The notes beneath the pieces were generated by a model. That model did not search any database, was not told the DNA's origin, and saw nothing but the letters and a program-made list of their open reading frames with translations. Positions 16,236 through 24,935 of a DNA stretch of 64,000 bases are shown in pieces. Position 1 is the first letter of the stretch. Every line of letters starts with the position of its first letter. This DNA is from Tessaracoccus flavescens (GTDB lineage Bacteria > Actinomycetota > Actinomycetes > Propionibacteriales > Propionibacteriaceae): positions 1,798,001-1,862,000 of the forward strand of contig NZ_CP019607.1 of assembly GCF_001998865.1 (NCBI RefSeq), given 5' to 3'. Made by a program: the position numbers and the translations under genes.

Positions 16236-17360
16236 TCCCGGCCCGACTGTCCGGGACACGAGCCGGTGGAGAGCACCGAGGTGTTGATCCCCTTCCTGGA
16301 GGCTGAGGGCTTCGACGTCAGGGTCGAGGGGGACACGGCCGTCTACGCCGACGCCGACTACATGCGTGGCGTCGACCTCGTGGTCCAGGTCAACACCATG
16401 ACCACCATCGAGAAGGCGGAGCTCGAGGGCCTGATCGACGCGGTGAAGGCGGGCACCGGGCTGGCGGGGTGGCATCGCCGACAGCTACCGCAACGAGGCC
16501 GACTACCTGCACCTGATCGGCGGCCAGTTCGCCTCCACGCGGGCATCGAACCGTCGCTGCGCACCGGCGAACAGAGCGACAACTACCTGACCTACACCAT
16601 CGAGCTCACTGACCTCGCAAGAACGCACCCGATCCTCGAGGGCATCGACGACTTCGAGTTGACCACCGAGCAGTACTGGGTGCTCAACGACGAGTACAAC
16701 GACGTTCTCACCACCACGACGCAGGAGGTGCGGCCCTGGACGCCTGGAACCGTCACGTCACGGCGCCGGCCATCTGGACAAGGCAGTGGGGGAAGGGCCG
16801 CGTCTTCGTCTCGGCGCCCGGCCACGAACTGTGGCATCCCAACCCGTTCTTCTACTACCAGCCAGGAGGTGGACCCCTGTTCGACATGGGCCCTACTACC
16901 TGAGCAGCCTCGTCACCTTCTTCGGGCCGGCCGAGCTGGTCAGCGGCGCCTCGTCCCGCTCGCAGCGTCGACGCACGGCCGCGACAGGGCCGCGGGCGCT
17001 GAGCCCGATCGACGTCGGCGTCGACACCCACGTCACGGCGCTGCTCACGCATGCCTCAGGAGTGATCTCGACGGTGACCATGTCGTTCGAGGTCTGGGCC
17101 ACGAGGGTGCCGCTGTTCGAGGTGTACGGAACCGGCGGGACGATCGCGGTCGCCGATCCGAACACGCTCGACGGCGTCACCAGCGTCGCCACCGCGGGCG
17201 AGCGCGAGTTCACCGAGGTGCGGCCGCTGGCCGGGCAGACGGGACGCTCGGCTACCACGTGCTCGAGGTGATGGAGGCCATCGCCGCGGCGGCCGGCGAG
17301 CGGCGCACGGTCGAGATCGAGTCGACGTGCGAGCGCCCGGAGCCGGTCGCGCTGAACTGA
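16236..17360 (+). pseudogene. Fused, frameshifted remnants of ThuA-like and Gfo/Idh/MocA genes
   Basis: The first part reads GHEPVESTEVLIPFLEAEGFDV, then EADYLHLIGGQFAS and SLRTGEQSDNYLTYTIEL, the ThuA-like sugar-utilisation fold, lacking its N terminus. Around 16815 it passes into [20 protein letters not shown] and continues as the C-terminal domain of a Gfo/Idh/MocA oxidoreductase, lacking the NAD-binding half. At least four frameshifts are needed to read it. An internal deletion at a GH(E)LWHPNP-like sequence probably joined two neighbouring sugar-catabolism genes. It cannot give a functional enzyme as read. Confidence 0.75.
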
Positions 17361-17362
17361 GA

Positions 17363-17390
17363 AGAGGCCGGTCCCTCCGGACCGACCTCT
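17363..17390. terminator. Bidirectional hairpin between convergent units
   Basis: AGAGGCCGGTCC and GGACCGACCTCT form a 12-bp stem with one mismatch and a 4-base loop, between the oxidoreductase remnant and the convergent CBS gene. Confidence 0.7.
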
Positions 17391-17395
17391 CCACC

Positions 17396-17821
17396 TCAGA
17401 CTGACAAGTCAGTCCTTCGAGATCTCCTTGACGACCTAGCCCGTCTCGGCGGCGGCCAGGTCGCGAGCCACGTGGGCCTGGAGATGACGCCGACGAGGAC
17501 CTCGCCGTCGACCACCGGTACGCGTCGGATCTGGTGGCGAGAGAGGGTCTCGGCGACGACGTCGGCCGAGTCGTCCTGGTTCACCGTCACCACGTTGCCG
17601 GTGGCGATCTCGCCCACCGTCGCGGTGTTGACGTCCAGCCCGGCCGCCATCCCCGACACGACGATGTCGCGGTCGGTGATGATGCCGACGAGGGAGTCGC
17701 CGTCGGCTACGGGCATCGAGCCGATCCCCAGTTCGGCGAGGCTGCGGGCAGCGTCGACGAGGGTCGCGCCAGCGGCAAGCGTCTGCGCGGGTGACGTCAT
17801 CAGGCCCTTGGCGGTGGTCAT
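17396..17821 (-). CDS. CBS-domain protein with altered C terminus
   Basis: 141 residues. Tandem CBS motifs (TLVDAARSLAELGIGSMPVADGDSLVGIITDRDI and DSADVVAETLSRHQIRRVPVVDGEVLVGVIS) form a small adenosyl-ligand sensor of the stand-alone actinobacterial type. After GVIS the frame shifts to a basic tail (RPTWLATWPPPRRARSS). In the other frame the expected ending AHVARDLAAAETG is followed by TAG where Lys is normal and then VVKEISKD. Either the C terminus is mutated or the assembly has an error. The start at ATG 17821 has GGAGGA upstream. Confidence 0.7.
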   Translation of the reverse strand: MTTAKGLMTSPAQTLAAGATLVDAARSLAELGIGSMPVADGDSLVGIITDRDIVVSGMAAGLDVNTATVGEIATGNVVTVNQDDSADVVAETLSRHQIRRVPVVDGEVLVGVISRPTWLATWPPPRRARSSRRSRRTDLSV

Positions 17822-17964
17822 CGTGTCCTCCGTGTGGTTGGTGTGTCCCTGAGCCCAACACATCTGGGCCGCTCCCGTGCCAGGAACGCCAAGTGCGGGG
17901 TCGGTCGAGGGGCGCTGCACCCGGCTCGGGTTACGCTCGGCCGACCCACGAAAGGAAGGCAGCC

Positions 17965-18537
17965 ATGCCCTGGAGAATCGTCGTCGTCGCGGCCGCGATG
18001 CTGCTCGTCGGCTGCACCCCGTCGTCCCAGACTCCTCCGCCGACGCAGAGCGCCCCGACCAAGGCGGCGTCTCCCGATCCGGAACGTCTCGCCTACCTCG
18101 CCGAGGAGTGCGGGGCCACCTGGACGGAGCCTTCGGCCGACAACTCCTTCACCGCTGACGTCTCCGCGGCGTCAGAGGGGGAGGGCATGAGGCTCAGCGT
18201 CGAGGTCGATGTGTCGCTCGACTCGTCCCACGGCAGACACGAGGCGCACCTCAGGTGGTTGCAGGGATATGTGGGCGACGCGGACGACACTGTCGTGGGC
18301 ATGGTCACCACCAACACGGCGGACGAGACGACGTCGAACTCCGCGACCGTCGAGATCACGCTGGGCGCCTGTCCGGGAGGCGGGCTCGACCTCGGCGATC
18401 CACTCGCGGACGGCACCTATGCGCTGCGGCTCTACGGGATCATCGACCCCACCGACCATGCCCACGCCCAGGCCGAGAACTGGGTGGCGGAACCACTCAC
18501 CGTCACCGTCGCGGACGGCACGGCGCGGCTGGGTTGA
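17965..18537 (+). CDS. Secreted lipoprotein of unknown function
   Basis: 190 residues with a lipoprotein signal (MPWRIVVVAAAMLLVGC, lipobox LLVGC with Cys17), a Pro/Thr-rich spacer and a beta-rich acidic domain. Two further Cys (ECGATW and GACPGG) may form a disulfide. No known family was recognised. AAAGGAAGG lies 5 bp before the ATG. It is probably anchored outside the membrane. Confidence 0.75.
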   Translation: MPWRIVVVAAAMLLVGCTPSSQTPPPTQSAPTKAASPDPERLAYLAEECGATWTEPSADNSFTADVSAASEGEGMRLSVEVDVSLDSSHGRHEAHLRWLQGYVGDADDTVVGMVTTNTADETTSNSATVEITLGACPGGGLDLGDPLADGTYALRLYGIIDPTDHAHAQAENWVAEPLTVTVADGTARLG

Positions 18538-18547
18538 ACCGATGCCG

Positions 18548-18907
18548 TCAGGGCAGGCAGAGGCAGAACGGATGCCCGACCGGATCGAGGAAGACCCGGA
18601 AGCTGGTCCCCGGCTGGGTGGCAGCCTTCGTCGCGCCCAGCTCGAGCACTGCGGGCTCAGCGACGTCCAGGTCGTCGACGGTGACGTCGAGGTGCATCTG
18701 CTGAGGCCGGCCCTGGCCGGGCCAGTCGGGCGCGACGTAGTCGTCGACCTTCTGGAACTGGATGGCGTCACCGTAGTCGGCGCGGATAGAAGCCCAGTCG
18801 TCATCGTCCAGGGTCACCTCCCAGTCGAGCAGGGCCCCGTAAAAGCGGGCGAGGGCGGCCGGATCGGGGCAGTCGATGGCGACGATGGGAAAACGTGCGA
18901 TTGCCAT
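18548..18907 (-). CDS. VOC-superfamily (glyoxalase-like) protein
   Basis: 119 residues with the bleomycin-resistance/glyoxalase fold: RFPIVAIDCPDPAALARFYGALLDWEV at the start and DPVGHPFCLCLP at the end. It belongs to the common single-domain actinobacterial VOC group of uncertain substrate. It ends 10 bp from the convergent lipoprotein gene. The ATG at 18907 was chosen; a GTG two codons upstream is possible. Confidence 0.82.
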   Translation of the reverse strand: MAIARFPIVAIDCPDPAALARFYGALLDWEVTLDDDDWASIRADYGDAIQFQKVDDYVAPDWPGQGRPQQMHLDVTVDDLDVAEPAVLELGATKAATQPGTSFRVFLDPVGHPFCLCLP

Positions 18908-19103
18908 GCCCACACGCTACGACGTCGACCGAGGTCACACGCCCGTTCAGGGATCACCTGATCGGAGCGGATCACACGCTGTGGATGGCTCCCGAAATCC
19001 ACCCGGCGTGTCGCGCGCGCCGAGTTGCCGGGCCGTCTTGTGCTGCGGGGCTGGTCGGAGACACGATGTCACTGAACCCACCTCCTGTGTGGTCGGTGCC
19101 TGA

Positions 19104-19466
19104 TACCACGGCCGCGTCGGTTCGCACGCCGTCGCCTCGCGGCCCGGCGGGTGGCCGGTCGCCGCGCAGGGGCCCAACTCCGTCCTCTTGGTCACAGACT
19201 CGGGCGAGATCAGCACCCTTGCGGTGCTGCCCTCCGTCGAGGTGGTGCTGACAGCTAGGCTGGCGGTCAGGTTCGGCCTGCCCGCGTGCGCAGTCGGCGA
19301 CACCTTCCGCATGGAGCCCGTGCCCACCGGAGTCGCGGGCGGACACGGAGGCCCCGTCTACGTCAGCGCAAGCCCGGCGGGTACCGGCGAGGAATCGATG
19401 GTGTGGCGGATCGACGTCGAGACGCGGGAGGTGACGCGGCTGCCCGTCCGTCGACCCGTGCGCTGA
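19104..19466 (+). pseudogene. 5'-truncated hypothetical gene
   Basis: An open frame after a stop at 19101 reads GWPVAAQGPNSVLLVTDSGEISTLAVLPSVEVV and ends MVWRIDVETREVTRLPVRRPVR. It looks like the end of an extracellular, beta-propeller-like protein, but no good start or ribosome site precedes it. The region 18920-19100 upstream shows no gene. Probably a remnant. Confidence 0.4.
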
Positions 19467-19587
19467 ACCGCGCGTCACCCGCGGGTGACGACTGCGCCTG
19501 TCCCACCCGCGGGCGATGCCGGAGGCGGTAACGTACGACGATCAGCGGCCGTTCTGACAAGGCCGGTCAGCCTCACAGGGGGTCGTC

Positions 19588-20199
19588 GTGCCGAACAGGG
19601 TCAAGAGTGGTCTGGGTCTGGTCTTCGCGCTGGTGCTCGGCGCGGGACTGATGCTGCTGGCCATCCGCGTGGTGCCGAGCATGGTCGCTCTGAGCCACGA
19701 GTCCGAGAGCCGCAACACCCAGGTGATCGAGTCGGTCACCAAGAAGCAGGAGGTGGTCCTGCTCAGCCTCGGCATCCAGGGGATCGCGGAGCGCAGCGGC
19801 AGGAGCAGCTTCCTCGGCTTCGACATCCCGGGCAGCGAGCGCGCCGCGTTCATGCAGTACACGTTCAACGCGAAGGTCGGGCTGAACGGTGAGGACGTGC
19901 GGATCGTCGAGACCGGCGAGGGCGCCTACCGGGTCACCATCCCGACCTTCATCTTCATCGGCCACGACGACGTGACCTTCAGGCTGGTCGCGGAGGACAA
20001 CGGCGTGCTGAGCTTCGTCACGCCCGAGGTGGACACGGTGGAGATGGTCAACAGCATCCTCGACGACGAGGCGCAGGACAAGTACGTCGACTCCAACCTC
20101 GAGACGCTCAAAGAACAGGCCGAGACCTTCTACGGCGGCATCATCCACGGCATCGACCCCGAGGCGCAGGTCGTCTACGACTTCGTCGGCGGGCGCTGA
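19588..20199 (+). CDS. Membrane-anchored DUF4230-like protein
   Basis: 203 residues: one N-terminal membrane helix (LGLVFALVLGAGLMLLAIRVV) and a mixed extracytoplasmic domain. That domain has repeated phrases typical of DUF4230 proteins (KKQEVVLLSLGIQGIAERSG, GAYRVTIPTFIFIGHDD, YGGIIHGIDPEAQVVYDFVG). Its function is unknown. GTG start. It is followed after 6 bp by a P-loop kinase-like gene, so the two may be one unit. Confidence 0.65.
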   Translation: MPNRVKSGLGLVFALVLGAGLMLLAIRVVPSMVALSHESESRNTQVIESVTKKQEVVLLSLGIQGIAERSGRSSFLGFDIPGSERAAFMQYTFNAKVGLNGEDVRIVETGEGAYRVTIPTFIFIGHDDVTFRLVAEDNGVLSFVTPEVDTVEMVNSILDDEAQDKYVDSNLETLKEQAETFYGGIIHGIDPEAQVVYDFVGGR

Positions 20200-20205
20200 A
20201 CCGCC

Positions 20206-20658
20206 GTGTCGCGCGTGCTGGTGACGGGCATGTCGGGGGCGGGGAAGACGACCCTGCTCGCCGAGCTGGCCGGTCGCGGACACCACACCGTCGACACCGA
20301 CTACGACGGATGGGTGCTCCCAGACGGGACCTGGGACGAGGACCGGATGGGGCGGCTGCTCGCCGAACCGGCCGACGTCGTGGTGTCCGGGACGGTCGAG
20401 AACCAGGGCCGGTTCTACGACCGGTTCGAGCATGTCGTGCTGCTCACCGCGCCGCTGGAGGTGCTCCTTGAGCGGGTGACGTCGCGCACGACCAATCCCT
20501 ACGGCTCAGCGGAGGGCGACCGTGCCCTGATCGAGCAACACGTCACGACGGTCGAGCCGCTGCTTCGGCAGACGGCGACGGCGGTGCTGGACGGTCGGCT
20601 CCCTGTGAGCGAGCTCGCCGACACCGTGGAAGAACTGCTCGCGCGAGACCTCCCGTGA
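20206..20658 (+). CDS. Small P-loop kinase-like ATPase
   Basis: 150 residues with Walker A GMSGAGKTT (residues 8-16), a DTDYDGW segment and an R-rich lid (LERVTSRTTNPYG), resembling shikimate- or nucleoside-kinase folds of the AAA_18/33 type. The substrate is unknown. GTG start. The stop overlaps the next gene by 4 bp. Confidence 0.75.
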   Translation: MSRVLVTGMSGAGKTTLLAELAGRGHHTVDTDYDGWVLPDGTWDEDRMGRLLAEPADVVVSGTVENQGRFYDRFEHVVLLTAPLEVLLERVTSRTTNPYGSAEGDRALIEQHVTTVEPLLRQTATAVLDGRLPVSELADTVEELLARDLP

Positions 20659-21434
20659 CCGATCGCGGCCTCGACGCCGAGGGGTTCATCCGACGCGAAG
20701 GCTCACCGTCGCGGGTACAGCCCCAGTTCGCGGAACTGGTGGCCGACTACGTCGCAGGATGCCGAGGCTCGCTCGGCGACCGGCTCGACGGCGTCTACCT
20801 GTACGGCAGCATCCCGCGCGGCGCGGCGAGGGTCGCCGTCTCCGACCTCGACGGCCAGGTGCTGTTCACCTCCGACCCCACCGACGACGATCTCCTCGCC
20901 CTGCGCGACCTGGAGCGGCGCCTGGCGGCTGCGCACCCCGTCGTGTCGGGGGTGGAGATCCTTGCCCATCGCCACAGCGACCTGACCACGCCCGAGCAGC
21001 GCCATGACGGTGGCTTCCATCTCCGTGTCCTCTGCACACCCTTCTGGGGAACCGACCGCGGCGCGGAGGTGCCGCGGCACCGGCCCGATATCGACCTCGC
21101 CCGCGGCGTGCAGGGCAACTGGCGCGCAGCGCTGGAGCGGTTCCGCTCCCGCGCCGCCGAACCCGGTGCGGATGCCAGGGCCCTGACCCGTTCCATCGGC
21201 CGCCGCCTCACGAGGATGGCCTTCACCTGGGTGATGCCCACATGGGGTGGCTGGACGAGTGATCCCGCCGTCATGGCCGGGGCCGTTGCCCAGGTCGAAC
21301 CCGGCTGGTCGGTCCCGATGGCCGAGGCCGTCGAACTCGGCTGGGAGGGGCGCGCCGACCTGGCGTCGGCCCTTCGCGTGCTCGACGACTGGGGCGGCCG
21401 CCTGACCGAGGCCGGGGAGGCCCTCGGAGCCTGA
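20655..21434 (+). CDS. Nucleotidyltransferase-domain protein
   Basis: 259 residues with the pol-beta nucleotidyltransferase signature YLYGSIPRGAARVAVSDLDGQV (GS motif and SDxD) near residues 48-70. A helical C-terminal part follows, as in aminoglycoside adenylyltransferase-like proteins. Whether it modifies an antibiotic or another molecule is unknown. It is translationally coupled to the preceding kinase-like gene. Confidence 0.75.
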   Translation: MTDRGLDAEGFIRREGSPSRVQPQFAELVADYVAGCRGSLGDRLDGVYLYGSIPRGAARVAVSDLDGQVLFTSDPTDDDLLALRDLERRLAAAHPVVSGVEILAHRHSDLTTPEQRHDGGFHLRVLCTPFWGTDRGAEVPRHRPDIDLARGVQGNWRAALERFRSRAAEPGADARALTRSIGRRLTRMAFTWVMPTWGGWTSDPAVMAGAVAQVEPGWSVPMAEAVELGWEGRADLASALRVLDDWGGRLTEAGEALGA

Positions 21435-21455
21435 ACGGCTGTAGCGTTCACCACC

Positions 21456-22142
21456 ATGAGCTCCGACTATGACGACTTCGCCGCCGAGTACGACGCGGAG
21501 AACGCAGCCAACCTGCTCAACGACCACTACGAGCGCCCCGCAATGCTGCGGCTCGCCGGAGACGTCACCGGACGGCGCATCCTCGACGCCGGATGCGGCT
21601 CCGGGCCGCTATCCGTGGCGCTGATCGAGCGCGGCGCCGTCGTGTCGGGTTTCGACGGCAGCCCCGCGATGGTCGACCTCGCCCGCAGACGACTCGGGCC
21701 CGACGTCGACCTGTGCGTCGCCGACCTCGGCGAACCGCTGCCCTACGCGGACGACTCCTTCGACGACGTGATCGCCTCGCTCGTGCTGCACTATCTGCGC
21801 GACTGGTCAGGCGCGCTCGCCGAGCTGCGACGGATCCTGCTGCCCGGCGGGCGTTTGCTGCTGTCGGTGAACCATCCGCTTGTCCAGCCGCTCAGCACTG
21901 GCGGCGGTTACTTCGGCGTCTCCGAGTTCCCGATCGAGGCCACCATCGCAGGTCGGGAGGTGACGCTCATGACGACGCACCGCCCGCTCCACGCCATGGT
22001 CGACGCGTTCCACGAGGCGGGCTTCCTGATCGAGGACATCGCCGAGCCGCCCATCGCGGACGACACCCCGGAGGAGCTCGTCCCCAACGGGACACGACGG
22101 TTCGTGTCCTTCATCTTCTTCGTGCTCCGCAACCCGGAGTAG
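21456..22142 (+). CDS. Class I SAM-dependent methyltransferase
   Basis: 228 residues with the classic motifs LDAGCGSGPLSVALIERGA (motif I), GFDGSPAMVDLARRRL (acidic loop), FDDVIASLVLHYLRDW (motif II) and LLPGGRLLLSVNHP (motif III). It is of the methyltransf_11 type; the small-molecule substrate is unknown. The ATG start lies 22 bp after the nucleotidyltransferase gene. Confidence 0.88.
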   Translation: MSSDYDDFAAEYDAENAANLLNDHYERPAMLRLAGDVTGRRILDAGCGSGPLSVALIERGAVVSGFDGSPAMVDLARRRLGPDVDLCVADLGEPLPYADDSFDDVIASLVLHYLRDWSGALAELRRILLPGGRLLLSVNHPLVQPLSTGGGYFGVSEFPIEATIAGREVTLMTTHRPLHAMVDAFHEAGFLIEDIAEPPIADDTPEELVPNGTRRFVSFIFFVLRNPE

Positions 22143-22166
22143 TCCCCGGCTGCAAAGAGTGGAGGG

Positions 22167-22911
22167 ATGATCGACCAGCAGCAACTCTGGGATGACGAGG
22201 CCGCCGCCGAGTACGACTCACCGGGCGAGGGGATGTTCGCCGATGACGTGCTCGGCCCGACTGTCGCCGCGCTCGCCGAGCTCGCCGACGGTGGGAGCGC
22301 CGTCGAGTTCGCAGTCGGCACCGGGCGCGTCGCGATCCCGCTGATCGCCGCCGGCGTGCCCGTCTCGGGGATCGAGCTGTCGCACGCGATGATCAGGCGG
22401 CTGAGGGAGAAGGTGGACGAGGCGACGCTTCCGGTCGTCCAGGGAGACATGACGTCAACCCTGGTCGGCGACGGTCACAGCCTCGCGTTCCTCGTGTTCA
22501 ACACGATCTCCAACTTGCTCCCCCAGGCCGAACAGGTCGAGCTTCCGCAACGCGGCCCGGCACCTGCGGCAGGGTGGACGGTTCGTGGTCGAACTGTGGG
22601 TGCCGCAACTGCGGTCGCTGCCTCCGGGCCACGAGGCCACGGTCGAGGTGAGCGAGCCCGGCTATCTGCTGGTCGACACCTACGACACGCTCAACCAGCA
22701 CGTCGTCTCGCACCACTTCCGGTTCGACACCGGCCTCGCGGAGCACGAGGCGAACCTCGGGCGCACGCCGCACCGCTACATCTGGCCGAGCGAACTCGAC
22801 CTGATGGGTCAGCTCGCGGGGTTCGAGCTCGAGTCACGCTGGGCCGACTGGGACCGCAGCCCGTTCACCGCCGGGTCGCGCAGCCACGTGTCGGTCTACA
22901 GGCTCGGGTGA
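22167..22911 (+). pseudogene. Second methyltransferase, frameshifted
   Basis: It opens with LWDDEAAAEYDSPGEGMF and VEFAVGTGRVAIPLIAAGVPVSGIELSHAMIRRLREK, a SAM-binding domain. After LLPQAEQVE near 22540 the frame shifts, then continues as FRNAARHLRQGGRFVVELWVPQL to FTAGSRSHVSVYRLG. One indel separates two otherwise well-preserved halves, so this may be a real recent mutation or a base-call error. It is unrelated in detail to the neighbouring methyltransferase. Confidence 0.75.
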
Positions 22912-22942
22912 GGAGCATGCTGACCTTCCAGCCCCCACGGGT

Positions 22943-23035
22943 GCCAGGTTCGAGCAGGCCGGATTCACCGTCGACGGACACCTGGACGGCAGCCGTGACG
23001 GCTACCGGCAGGCCGTGATGCGCCGCTCGTTCTAG
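22943..23035 (+). pseudogene. C-terminal scrap of an acetyltransferase-like gene
   Basis: Thirty codons reading ARFEQAGFTVDGHLDG and DGYRQAVMRRSF then TAG. They resemble the last strand-helix of GNAT enzymes (GF..EG..DGYR..VMRR). No start or upstream domain is present. Confidence 0.35.
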
Positions 23036-24154
23036 CTACACCAGCTCGGCCACCGGCCCCTCGTGCACCGCGAGGTAGATGCGGTTGCGCAGCTCGTTGG
23101 CCTGGTCCGCGGTGAGCGTGCGGTCGATCGGCCGCAACAGGATCCGCAGCAGCAGGTTCACCTGCCCTTCCACCGTCGCGAGCCGGGCCCGGGCCGCGGG
23201 CGGCAGGTCGCGGTGGGCCGTACGGCTGAGCACCTCGACCGACTCGACCACGTCCGCGTCCTCGCCCAGCGCCGAACGGATCCGGTCGCCGATCGTCTCC
23301 TCGTCCTGAGTCTCGTCGACCACGACCGAGATGTCGCGACGCGACTGCGGCAGCGGTGAGACGTGGCGCCAGGGCTCGAGGTCGAGCAGTTGGTCGGCGA
23401 TCCTCGGATCCTTCGCGCGCAGGTACCGGATGTCGGGGATCGCCTTGCGCAGCATCAGCGCCCGCTCCAACCCCATGCCGAGCGCGAGCCCCGACCAGCG
23501 CGCCGGGTCGAGCCCCGAGCCGGACAGCACGCCTGGATGGATCAGGCCGCATTCGGCGAGCTCCAGCCACTGTCCGTTGTGTCGCACATCGATCTGCCGA
23601 CCGCCGACGGTGTAGGGATGCTCGACCTCCGACACCCGCCACTCGGCTCCAGGAAGGACGGCCTCGACGAGCAGCGCGATCATCTCGAGCAGATCGGTCG
23701 CGGCTGTGGCGGGGGTGCTGCGGATCCGCCACAGGTCGACCTGGTGCGGCTCGCCGACGTGCGACCGGTCGACGACGTCGCGGCGGTAGGCCAGGCCTGG
23801 CACGACGATCAGCTCGTCCACGTCGTCGGACCGGCGATAGGCCTCGAGCGCGGTCGGAAGCTCGGCGCTGGTGTGGCTGCGCAGCATCACGGTCGGGCTG
23901 AGGTAGCGGGTGTAGCGGCGGGCGCGGGTGACGTCGTCGGGGGCGTAGCCGAGCCGGTCGTAGTTCTCCCGGACGGGAACGATCGGCGAGGACCGGACGG
24001 TACGGATGCTCGCTCCCCAGGCGGTGCTCAGGGCCTCGACGACGTGGTCGAGGAGCAGTTGGATGGCGTGCGGACCCTGCCGCGGGTCGGTCAGGTCGCG
24101 CAGGGCGAGGGCGCGTGCGATGGCGGCGCGGTCGAGGTAGGTGGGGTGTGACAT
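23036..24154 (-). CDS. srmL: PheS-related ligase-like protein (SrmL type)
   Basis: 372 residues combining a class II tRNA-synthetase-like core with a C-terminal ferredoxin-fold anticodon-binding (FDX-ACB) domain in one chain. The core has RTVRSSPIVPVRENYDRLGYAPDDVTR and the motif 3-like GSGLDPARWSGLALGMGLERALMLR. The FDX-ACB domain starts RRDISVVVDETQDEETIGDRIRSALGE. It is much shorter than PheS plus PheT and lacks the editing domains. I relate it to the actinobacterial family named PheS-related mystery ligase, whose substrate is unknown. ATG 24154 has GGAG upstream. A short leader ORF precedes it. Confidence 0.65.
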   Translation of the reverse strand: MSHPTYLDRAAIARALALRDLTDPRQGPHAIQLLLDHVVEALSTAWGASIRTVRSSPIVPVRENYDRLGYAPDDVTRARRYTRYLSPTVMLRSHTSAELPTALEAYRRSDDVDELIVVPGLAYRRDVVDRSHVGEPHQVDLWRIRSTPATAATDLLEMIALLVEAVLPGAEWRVSEVEHPYTVGGRQIDVRHNGQWLELAECGLIHPGVLSGSGLDPARWSGLALGMGLERALMLRKAIPDIRYLRAKDPRIADQLLDLEPWRHVSPLPQSRRDISVVVDETQDEETIGDRIRSALGEDADVVESVEVLSRTAHRDLPPAARARLATVEGQVNLLLRILLRPIDRTLTADQANELRNRIYLAVHEGPVAELV

Positions 24155-24226
24155 GTCGATCTCCGAGGTGTGCTGGCGTGGATGGGAGGAGTGCTTCCCC
24201 CGGCCGTGCCTGCGGAGACCGATGAG

Positions 24227-24298
24227 CTACTGGCGCGCGTCGAGAACCCCGCGGCCGTTACCCGGCCGGGGGTGCAGAAATCGCTGCTGCCTGTGCAT
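24227..24298 (-). CDS. Possible leader peptide ORF upstream of the PheS-related gene
   Basis: A 23-codon ORF (begins MHRQQRFLHPRPGNGRG) ends 72 bp before the PheS-like start. It overlaps a GC-rich hairpin at 24247-24272 (CCCCGCGGCCG/CGGCCGGGGG). GAGG lies 5 bp before its ATG. The arrangement resembles translation-coupled attenuation, but no run of a single amino acid is present. Confidence 0.4.
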   Translation of the reverse strand: MHRQQRFLHPRPGNGRGVLDARQ

Positions 24299-24362
24299 GG
24301 CCTCAGGGTACGCCTCCACGCCTGGCTGCGAAACCCTCCGGCGGGTCACTAGGCTGGCGTCC

Positions 24363-24932
24363 GTGAGCAACGTGAGCACCGGCCGGAGGTGGCGCAGGAT
24401 GCTCGTCGCGCCCATCGCGGCCCTCTTCGGAACCTCGTGCGCCCTGCCCGGGCTGCTGGATCTCAATGGTCACGATGGGTTGGGCGGTACTGTGGACGGG
24501 CCGCCGAGCAGGATCACGATCGTGCCCGACGACTACCACGTGCCGTATGCGGGCACGGCCGAGGACGGTCGACTCTTCTTCCTGAGCGACGAGCTGTTCT
24601 CCCAGGATGCGGCCTACATCGGCCTGTTCCTCTGGCACCCGGATGGAACTTTCGACGAGGTTCGCGTCGAGGTCGTCGGGCGCTCCGGCGAGGTCCCTTC
24701 CGGGCAGGCGGTTCCTGCCGACGCGGATGATGCGCTCAGGGAGGTGCTCGACGTCGTGGGTGACTACACCCTCGAGCCGATCACCGTCGAGCCTTTCCTC
24801 CAGGAGGTGGATGGCGTCGAGTTCGGTTGGCGGACGGGTCAGTACGAGGACGGGACCCAGTACGTCAACGTCGAGCCCGGCGACTTCATCGCCTATTACG
24901 CGCCCTGGGACGGGCTCGAGTACGACACCTGA
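24363..24932 (+). CDS. Hypothetical lipoprotein-like acidic protein
   Basis: 189 residues from GTG 24363, or 177 from ATG 24399. The N terminus MLVAPIAALFGTSCALPG resembles a lipoprotein signal with Cys in a TSC lipobox. The body is acidic and beta-rich (RITIVPDDYHVPYAGTAEDG, DFIAYYAPWDGLEYDT). No family was recognised. It is divergent from the PheS-like gene and convergent with a reductase remnant. Confidence 0.6.
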   Translation: MSNVSTGRRWRRMLVAPIAALFGTSCALPGLLDLNGHDGLGGTVDGPPSRITIVPDDYHVPYAGTAEDGRLFFLSDELFSQDAAYIGLFLWHPDGTFDEVRVEVVGRSGEVPSGQAVPADADDALREVLDVVGDYTLEPITVEPFLQEVDGVEFGWRTGQYEDGTQYVNVEPGDFIAYYAPWDGLEYDT

Positions 24933-24935
24933 GGT

